Positions 55,821 to 64,000 of a stretch of 64,000 nucleotides of DNA are shown here, piece after piece. The position numbers were made by a program, and so were the translations under genes. A model generated the notes under the pieces. It saw nothing but the letters and a program-made list of their open reading frames with translations, was not told the DNA's origin and made no database searches. The stretch's first letter is position 1, and each line of letters begins with the position of its first letter. The stretch comes from Streptomyces sp. NBC_00448 (GTDB taxonomy: Bacteria; Actinomycetota; Actinomycetes; Streptomycetales; Streptomycetaceae), in the NCBI RefSeq assembly GCF_036014115.1, contig NZ_CP107913.1:3638501-3702500 (forward strand). The letters run 5' to 3'.

Positions 55821-57787
55821 CAGACGTCGTCCTCCCGCATGGTTTCCCTACGCTCCACGACACGCGCGCCGCTGCCCGGAAACGCCGCGGGGTCCGCCAC
55901 CGGCGGCCGGGTCGACGCCTTGGGCACCAGCGGCATCGACGGCAGTTGCGGTCCACGCGCAGTGGCCTGCCGCACCACGACACCGTCACCTGAAGTACCA
56001 CCCGGCAAGCCCGTACGCGGCACCGGCACCGACGCTCCCGCCTTGGCCGGCAGACCCGAGGAGTTCAACCCCCGGTTGCGGCGCGAGTCGTCGGGTTCCA
56101 GCGGGATCGGTGAACCGCGCAGGCTGTCCCCCGCGGTACGCGGAAGCGTCATACGGAACTGCGAACCGCCGCCCGGCTCACCCCACGCCTGCAGCCACCC
56201 GCCGTGCAGCCGGGCGTCCTCCACCGCGATGGAGAGACCCAGCCCGGTGCCACCGGTGGTACGCGCCCGCGCCGGGTCCGCCCGCCAGAAGCGGTTGAAC
56301 ACCCGAGTCGCCTCGCCCGGTTTCAAGCCCACGCCGTAGTCCCGCACCGCCACCGCGACGGCGCCGTCGACCGTCGCCAGCCGGACCACCACGTCACGGC
56401 CCTCGCCGTGCTCGATCGCATTGACCACCAGGTTGCGCAGCACGCGCTCCACCCGGCGGGCGTCGGCCTCCGCGATCACCGGCTGCGCGTCGCCGCGGAT
56501 GATCACCCGGGTGCCCTTGCGATCCGCGAGAGGCTCGGCGGCGTCGACGACCTGGCGCACCACGTCCCGCAGGTCTATCGGCTCGGCGGCCAGGTCCGCG
56601 GCACCGGCGTCGAACCTGCTGATCTCCAGCAGGTCGGACAGCAGGGACTCGAACCGGTCCAACTGGTTCTGCAGCAGTTCCGCGGAACGCGCCGTGACCG
56701 GATCGAAGTCCGTCCGGGCGTCGTGGATGACGTCGGCCGCCATCCGCACCGTCGTCAACGGTGTCCGCAGCTCGTGCGACACATCGGAGACGAAGCGGCG
56801 CTGCATCCGCGACAGGTCCTCCAACTGCTGAATCTTGACCTGGAGGTTCTGCGCCATCTTGTTGAACGACTCGCCGAGCCGGGCGATGTCGTCCTCCCCG
56901 GTGACCTGCATCCGCTCCTGGAGCCGCCCGGCCGCCAGTCGCTCGGCGATTCCGGCCGCCATCCGCACCGGCGTGACCACCTGCCGCGTCACCAGCCACG
57001 CGATCGCGCCGAGCAGCACCACCACGAATATCCCCGCGGTGGCCAGCGTGCCCTTGACCAGCCCGAGGGTCTTCTCCTCCTGGTCGAACGGGAACAGGTA
57101 GTACAGCTGGTAGGTGTTCCCGTTGATGTCCGTCAGCCGCTTGCCCACCGCCAACGCCGGCCGCGGCTTGTGACCGTCGTCGGTCTTGACCATCGTGTAC
57201 TGCTTGAGCGCGCCGGGGTGGCTGCGCACCGCGTCGCTCAGCGACTTCGGGATGCTCTCGTCCGGCAGCACGCTGCCTGAGCCACGCGGTCCGCGCACGC
57301 TGCCCGCGTTGCCCCCGGCGAAGGGCGGATCGTCGCCCCGCCCAGGGCTGAGCGCGACGATCCAGTACACGCCCTTACCGCCGCTGGCGAACTGCTGGAC
57401 CAGGCTGTTCAGCCATGTCCCCGAGTCGACCCGGCCCTGCGCCGCTCCGGAGCCGGACGCCTGCTGGGTCTGGCTGCCCTTGTCCGCCATGTCCTGCGCG
57501 ATGGAGAAACCGCCGGTCGCCTGGTTCGTCGCGGCCTTCTCCTTCGCGTCGAGCAGCCCGTTCTGCACCTGGCCGATGACCACGAAGCCGAGCAGCAGCA
57601 CAACGCCCACCGACATCAGCAACGTGAAGGCCACCACCCGGAGCTGAAGATTGCGCCGCCACAGCCGCACCGCCGGCTGCAGCGGACGCCGCGCCCAGCG
57701 CACGAACGAGCGGATCACCGGCAGCAGCCCCTGCATCGGATCGGCCAGCCGGCTCTCCAAGCGCTCACGCTCGTACGACGCGCACAT
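55820..57787 (-). CDS. mtrB: Two-component sensor histidine kinase MtrB
   Basis: A 655-residue kinase. Two transmembrane helices (LRVVAFTLLMSVGVVLLLGFVV and LATAGIFVVVLLGAIAWLV) flank a ~190-residue extracellular domain; HAMP (RMAAGIAERLAAGRLQER) follows. The phospho-acceptor His338 lies in SDVSHELRTP. N-box NLVVNAIEHGEG and G-boxes DYGVGL and GTGLGLSIA form the ATP site. ATG 57787 lies just after the mtrA stop; an upstream GTG at 57817 overlaps mtrA by 29 bases and is possible. It phosphorylates MtrA; the extracellular domain contacts LpqB. The C-terminal ~90 residues are Pro/Arg-rich and variable. Confidence 0.95.
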   Translation of the reverse strand: MCASYERERLESRLADPMQGLLPVIRSFVRWARRPLQPAVRLWRRNLQLRVVAFTLLMSVGVVLLLGFVVIGQVQNGLLDAKEKAATNQATGGFSIAQDMADKGSQTQQASGSGAAQGRVDSGTWLNSLVQQFASGGKGVYWIVALSPGRGDDPPFAGGNAGSVRGPRGSGSVLPDESIPKSLSDAVRSHPGALKQYTMVKTDDGHKPRPALAVGKRLTDINGNTYQLYYLFPFDQEEKTLGLVKGTLATAGIFVVVLLGAIAWLVTRQVVTPVRMAAGIAERLAAGRLQERMQVTGEDDIARLGESFNKMAQNLQVKIQQLEDLSRMQRRFVSDVSHELRTPLTTVRMAADVIHDARTDFDPVTARSAELLQNQLDRFESLLSDLLEISRFDAGAADLAAEPIDLRDVVRQVVDAAEPLADRKGTRVIIRGDAQPVIAEADARRVERVLRNLVVNAIEHGEGRDVVVRLATVDGAVAVAVRDYGVGLKPGEATRVFNRFWRADPARARTTGGTGLGLSIAVEDARLHGGWLQAWGEPGGGSQFRMTLPRTAGDSLRGSPIPLEPDDSRRNRGLNSSGLPAKAGASVPVPRTGLPGGTSGDGVVVRQATARGPQLPSMPLVPKASTRPPVADPAAFPGSGARVVERRETMREDDV

Positions 57788-57788
57788 G

Positions 57789-58478
57789 TCAGCCCGGTCC
57801 TGCCTTGTAGCCGACACCGCGAACGGTCACGACGATCTCCGGACGCTCCGGGTCCTGCTCCACCTTCGACCGCAGCCGCTGCACGTGCACATTGACCAGC
57901 CGTGTGTCCGCCGCGTGGCGATAGCCCCAGACCTGCTCCAGCAGCACCTCACGTGTGAACACCTGCCACGGCTTGCGGGCAAGCGCGACCAGAAGATCGA
58001 ACTCCAACGGAGTCAGCGCGATCGGCTGACCGCCACGCTTCACCGAGTGCCCGGCGACATCGATCAGCAGATCCCCGATCGCAAGCTGCTCAGGTGTCGG
58101 CTCCTCGGCACGCCGCAGCCGCGCCCGCACCCGCGCCACCAGCTCCTTGGGCTTGAACGGCTTGATGACGTAGTCGTCCGCCCCGGACTCCAGGCCGACC
58201 ACCACATCCACCGTGTCGCTCTTCGCCGTGAGCATCACGATCGGCACACCGGACTCAGCCCGGATCTGCCGGCACACATCGATGCCGTCCCTTCCGGGCA
58301 GCATCAGGTCCAGCAGCACCAGATCAGGCTTGGCCTCCCGAAAAGCAGCAAGCGCTCTGTCGCCGTCGGCGCAGAACGACGGCTCGAAACCCTCCCCACG
58401 CAGCACGATGCCGAGCATCTCTGACAGCGCGGTGTCGTCGTCGACGACCAGGACTCGTCCCTTCATACCGACCATCAT
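57789..58478 (-). CDS. mtrA: Two-component response regulator MtrA
   Basis: A 229-residue OmpR-family regulator. The receiver has VLVVDDDTALSEM, phospho-acceptor Asp57 in LLDLMLPGRDG, MLTAKSD and DDYVIKPFKPKEL. The winged helix has LTPLEFDLLVALARKPWQVFTREVLLEQVWGYRHAADTRLVNVHVQRLRSKVE. MtrA controls development, cell division and antibiotic genes in streptomycetes. I start at ATG 58478 (MMVGMKGRVL); two later ATGs are possible. The upstream 135 bases hold inverted repeats and a DnaA-box-like site. Confidence 0.97.
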   Translation of the reverse strand: MMVGMKGRVLVVDDDTALSEMLGIVLRGEGFEPSFCADGDRALAAFREAKPDLVLLDLMLPGRDGIDVCRQIRAESGVPIVMLTAKSDTVDVVVGLESGADDYVIKPFKPKELVARVRARLRRAEEPTPEQLAIGDLLIDVAGHSVKRGGQPIALTPLEFDLLVALARKPWQVFTREVLLEQVWGYRHAADTRLVNVHVQRLRSKVEQDPERPEIVVTVRGVGYKAGPG

Positions 58479-58529
58479 CCCATTTGCATATCGATACCGG
58501 TGACCTTTGGTGATCGAGGTCACGCTACG

Positions 58530-58548
58530 CAACCATTCTCCATGGTTG
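58530..58548. promoter_or_regulatory. mtrA: Inverted repeat in the mtrA promoter region
   Basis: CAACCAT (58530-58536) and ATGGTTG (58542-58548) form seven-bp arms around five bases, 52 bases before the mtrA start. It is suited to a dimeric regulator. A second inverted pair, GTGACC/GGTCAC, lies at 58500-58523. Confidence 0.4.
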
Positions 58549-58579
58549 TACGCAGTTGCGCTGTCCCCCTGTGACAGCC

Positions 58580-58588
58580 TGTGGATAA
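58580..58588 (-). promoter_or_regulatory. DnaA-box-like site upstream of mtrA
   Basis: Third exact copy of AAGTTATCCACAG (minus strand), ~102 bases upstream of mtrA and adjacent to a GTCACAG segment. Confidence 0.5.
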
Positions 58589-58613
58589 CTTGTGCCGCGA
58601 CCGCCAGGTGACC

Positions 58614-59663
58614 TTACCGGCACACGGCTGCCAGCGTCTCCGCCGTCACCGGCGAGACCACTCCGTTCTCCGTCACGATCGCGGTGATCAGCTCCGGCGG
58701 CGTCACGTCGAAAGCGGGATTGTAGGCCTGAGTGCCCAGGGGGGAAGGCGCCAGGTCGGTCACCTCGCTGCTCGACCGCTGCTCGACCTCGATCGACGCT
58801 CCGTCCGGTGTATCCAGGTCGACCGTCGTCGTCGGCGCCACGACGATGAACGGCACGTGGTGGTAGCGCGCCAGCACCGCAAGGGGATACGTGCCGACCT
58901 TGTTCGCCGTGGCACCGTCCGCCGCGATCCGGTCCGCGCCCACCAGCACCGCGTCGACTTCTCCCGCCGTGAACAGCGAACCCGCGGCGCTGTCCGCGAG
59001 CAGCGTGTACGGCATCCCCGCCCGCGCCGCCTCATAAGCGGTCAACCTCGCGCCCTGGAGCAGCGGCCGGGTCTCGTCCACCCACAACCGCCGCAGTTCC
59101 CCGGCCCGGTGGGCTGCCAGCACGACGCCGAGTGCGGTGCCCTGGCCGCCCGACACCAAGGCACCGGTGTTGCAGTGCGTCAGAACCCGGTAGCCGCCGC
59201 CGGGCACGAGTTCGGTCAGCAACTGCCCGCCATGGCGTGCCATCGCGTCGCTCGCCGCGGCGTCCTCGGCGTGCAACGCCCGCGCCTCCGCCAGTGCCGC
59301 GGCCGCGGCCTGGTCCGGCGCGGCCTTGCGGTAGGCGGCAAGCGCCCGACGCACTCCGTATCCGAGGTTGACGGCTGTCGGGCGAGCCTGCGCGAGCGAC
59401 TCGGCCGCGTCCTCCACGTCGTATCCGCGCGCCGCCGCCAGCGCGACACCGTACGCTCCGGCCAACCCCAGCACGGGCGCTCCCCGTACGACGAGCGAGC
59501 CGATCGCGCCCACGAGCCCCTGCACGTCTGTGCAGGCCAACTCGACTTCCTCCTGAGGTAGTCGGGTCTGGTCGAGCAGTACCAGCACCGGCCCCTCGGG
59601 CGGTTCCTCCCATCGCAACGCGGGAATGAAGCCGTTCTCAGGTCGCGTGATGTGATCACCCAT
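58614..59663 (-). CDS. mtnA: S-methyl-5-thioribose-1-phosphate isomerase MtnA
   Basis: A 349-residue eIF2B-like isomerase that converts methylthioribose-1-phosphate to methylthioribulose-1-phosphate in methionine salvage. Typical segments are IGSLVVRGAPVLGLAGAYG, TPTAVNLGYGVRRAL-like ARPTAVNLGYGVRR, the catalytic Cys in LTHCNTGALVSGG and Asp in GADRIAADGATANKVGTY. ATG 59663 (MGDHITRPENG) begins the homology; the frame stays open to 60044 without conserved sequence. No other mtn gene lies nearby. It is divergent from the membrane protein gene. Confidence 0.95.
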   Translation of the reverse strand: MGDHITRPENGFIPALRWEEPPEGPVLVLLDQTRLPQEEVELACTDVQGLVGAIGSLVVRGAPVLGLAGAYGVALAAARGYDVEDAAESLAQARPTAVNLGYGVRRALAAYRKAAPDQAAAAALAEARALHAEDAAASDAMARHGGQLLTELVPGGGYRVLTHCNTGALVSGGQGTALGVVLAAHRAGELRRLWVDETRPLLQGARLTAYEAARAGMPYTLLADSAAGSLFTAGEVDAVLVGADRIAADGATANKVGTYPLAVLARYHHVPFIVVAPTTTVDLDTPDGASIEVEQRSSSEVTDLAPSPLGTQAYNPAFDVTPPELITAIVTENGVVSPVTAETLAAVCR

Positions 59664-59758
59664 ATCTCTCAGTCTGCCCTGCCAAACCGTGTTGGCGTCA
59701 GCCCATGGCACGATGGCGGCTTGAACCAGCCGAGCAACACGAAGAGGGGCAACCTCCG

Positions 59759-61057
59759 ATGACCAACACTCCGGGCTCGACGACGCCCGGACCCTCCGAC
59801 TCCCCCGAGCCGGACGGCGGCACCGGTCCCGACCCCGCCCCGTCGGCGACACCCGAACGCCCTGTGCGGAGCCAGACAGCTGATCGGCCTGTACCACCCG
59901 TACCGCCGCAAGCTCTGCCGCACCATCCCGATACGCATCCCGGCTGGTCCCCCCAGCAGCCACCGGCCAACACCACGGGTTGGGCCCGCTGGACGCCACC
60001 GCAGGGCAGCCGCCCTCCGCTGCCTCCGGCACAGGGCGGACCACGCTGGGGCGGCCCTCCCCCGCCCAACGGCTGGCAGCAGCAGGGCCCCTGGACCAGG
60101 CCGGCCGCTCCTCAACCCGGCGTCATCCCGCTGCGTCCTCTGGACGTCGGTGAGATCCTCAACGGCTCCATCGCCACGCTGCGACGCCACTGGCGAGCCA
60201 TCCTCAGCGTCACCTTCGCCGTCGCCCTCGTCACGCAAGCCATCGCCGTCGTTGTCGAGGGCCTGTTCACCGACAACAGCAGCATCCAGAAGATCGAGAA
60301 CAACGATCACCCGAGCGCCCACGACGTCCTGCATGCGCTACGCGACGCGTACGCCGGACTGGGACTCACCGCGATCATCGCCGCGCTCGGAGTGCTCACC
60401 GCCACGGCCATGCTCACCATGGTCACCAGCCGCGCGACGCTCGGCCGTACGGTGTCGGTCGGCGAGGCTTGGCGCGAGGCCCGTCCTCGCGTGGGCCGGC
60501 TCATCGGCCTCTCGTTCCTGCTCGTCTTCCTCTTCATCGCGGTACTCGTCGTCACCGTGCTGCCGGGCATCCTTGTCGCTGCGGCGGGTTCGTCGGACGG
60601 CGGCGCGGCACTGGCCGTACTCGGCGCTTGTGCGGGCATGGTGTTGATGGTCTGGCTGTGGATTCTTCTGAGTCTGGCGCCTCCGGCGCTGATGCTGGAG
60701 AACCAGAGCATCGTGGGCGCGATGAAGCGCTCGGCCAAACTCGTTCGCGGCGCCTGGTGGCGTGTCCTCGGGGTGGAGCTCCTGACCGTCGTCATCACGT
60801 ACATCGCGTCGGCCATCATCGAGTTGCCGTTCACGCTGCTGTCAGCGGCCCTCACGAACGAGTCCTTCTCGTCCTTCTACAACTCCGACAGCAACCCCAG
60901 TTGGACGTTCCTCATCATCACCGGTATCGGTGCGGTCATCGGCTCGATGTTCACTTTGCCGATCAGCGCCGGCTCGGTCACTCTGCTCTACATCGACCAG
61001 CGAATTCGCCGTGAGTCGCTGGACATCGAGCTGACGCAGGCAGCCCAGCAGGACTGA
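59759..61057 (+). CDS. Multipass membrane protein with Pro-rich N-terminus (glycerophosphoryl-diester-phosphodiesterase membrane-domain-like)
   Basis: A 432-residue protein. Residues 1-120 are Pro/Gly/Gln-rich and disordered. The rest has PLDVGEILNGSIATLRRHWRAILSVT, a motif shared by actinobacterial membrane proteins related to the glycerophosphoryl diester phosphodiesterase membrane domain, then about six transmembrane helices and a cytoplasmic C-tail. ATG 59759 has a GAGGGGC ribosome-binding site; an earlier in-frame ATG at 59705 is less likely. No catalytic site is visible. It is convergent with the rRNA operon; a strong hairpin separates them. Confidence 0.82.
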   Translation: MTNTPGSTTPGPSDSPEPDGGTGPDPAPSATPERPVRSQTADRPVPPVPPQALPHHPDTHPGWSPQQPPANTTGWARWTPPQGSRPPLPPAQGGPRWGGPPPPNGWQQQGPWTRPAAPQPGVIPLRPLDVGEILNGSIATLRRHWRAILSVTFAVALVTQAIAVVVEGLFTDNSSIQKIENNDHPSAHDVLHALRDAYAGLGLTAIIAALGVLTATAMLTMVTSRATLGRTVSVGEAWREARPRVGRLIGLSFLLVFLFIAVLVVTVLPGILVAAAGSSDGGAALAVLGACAGMVLMVWLWILLSLAPPALMLENQSIVGAMKRSAKLVRGAWWRVLGVELLTVVITYIASAIIELPFTLLSAALTNESFSSFYNSDSNPSWTFLIITGIGAVIGSMFTLPISAGSVTLLYIDQRIRRESLDIELTQAAQQD

Positions 61058-61092
61058 GCGCTCCCAGCCGAAAGGCTGGGAGAACGCAAAAA

Positions 61093-61128
61093 AGCCTCGG
61101 CCCCCAGTCGGAACTGGGGGCCGAGGCT
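61093..61128. terminator. rRNA operon terminator (also serves the membrane protein gene)
   Basis: A perfect 16-bp stem (61093-61108 with 61113-61128) closes a four-base loop. On the minus strand it is followed by TTTTTTG, a classical intrinsic terminator eight bases beyond the 5S gene. A second small hairpin (CTCCCAGCC/GGCTGGGAG) is next to the membrane-protein stop. Confidence 0.92.
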
Positions 61129-61136
61129 CAATATTT

Positions 61137-61255
61137 GTTCGGCGGTGTCCTACTCTCCCACAGGGTCCCCCCTGCAGTACCATCGGCGCTGAAAGGCTTA
61201 GCTTCCGGGTTCGGAATGTAACCGGGCGTTTCCCTAACGCTATGACCACCGAAAC
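61137..61255 (-). rRNA. rrf: 5S ribosomal RNA
   Basis: About 119 bases. The 5' end reads GTTTCGGTGGTCATAGCG and the 3' end CACCGCCGAAC, which pair as helix I. The internal CGCCCGGTTACATTCCGAAC and the GGTACTGC loop-D/E region are intact. The 3' end is uncertain by one or two bases. It follows 23S by ~107 bases in the same transcript. Confidence 0.95.
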
Positions 61256-61362
61256 ACTATGAAACTGTCCCACACACCACACACCAACCCAGCCCTCACA
61301 AAGAGGCCAGGGGTGTGTGGTTGCTGGTTGTTTCAGAACTACACAGTGGACGCGAGCACACA

Positions 61363-64000
<2,638 letters not shown>

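Overview
The window comes from a very GC-rich actinomycete, almost certainly a Streptomyces or a close relative in the Streptomycetaceae. The evidence is strong G/C bias at third codon positions, many GTG starts, the gene order murA-hup-malic enzyme, ftsE-ftsX-S41 protease-smpB-ssrA, secA and mtrA-mtrB-lpqB-comF-hpf, a DasR-type operator, and an actinobacterial 23S/5S end. It reads as conserved chromosomal core. I see no phage, plasmid, insertion sequence or CRISPR array.

Layout. 1-3572 (minus): a three-subunit molybdenum hydroxylase of the xanthine dehydrogenase type; the genes overlap by ATGA/GTGA, the large subunit runs off the left edge, and the Fe-S subunit has a ~510-residue low-complexity N-terminus. 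3837-5508: a cytoplasmic GH20 hexosaminidase with a DasR-like operator. 5554-11380: TPR membrane protein, DUF3039, YqgE, MurA, HU and an ACT-domain malic enzyme. 11812-16461: HelD, a CGNR regulator, a MITE-like element and a uroporphyrinogen-III synthase fused to a winged helix. 16702-21466: trans-translation (ssrA, smpB), an S41 protease, FtsX, FtsE and a tiny zinc-ribbon membrane protein. 21567-22484: a sortase-anchored repeat protein. 22738-32316: RF2, two membrane Ser/Thr kinases (one with a lectin-like propeller) and an FHA-FtsK/EccC-like ATPase. 32687-36555: a sugar ABC importer without its own ATPase, whose first permease carries an SdrD/Cna-B-like extracytoplasmic insert. 36750-38729: a third Ser/Thr kinase. 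38849-43819: the giant NAD-glutamate dehydrogenase. 44087-49029: HAD phosphatase, DUF6912, Rv3235-family protein and SecA. 49292-51898: GNAT, an AlkX-like DNA glycosylase and a NarL-type regulator. 52029-58478: hpf, comF, lpqB, mtrB, mtrA. 58614-61057: MtnA and a membrane protein. 61137-64000 (minus): 5S rRNA and the 3' part of 23S rRNA.

How the genes fit together. Several neighbourhoods are functional modules: ribosome rescue with an S41 protease beside FtsEX; the MtrAB-LpqB envelope-signalling operon followed by ComF and the ribosome hibernation factor; and kinases next to a phosphothreonine-reading FHA ATPase. Three exact copies of AAGTTATCCACAG (DnaA-box core) lie upstream of minus-strand genes, including mtrA.

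The most unusual signals are the Cna-B/SdrD domain inside an ABC permease loop, the LAETG repeat-stalk protein, the propeller-bearing kinase beside the FHA-FtsK ATPase, the repeated DnaA-box motif and a 161-bp MITE-like element. None proves a new system, but each is testable. All family assignments were made by reading the translated sequence; no database search was run.
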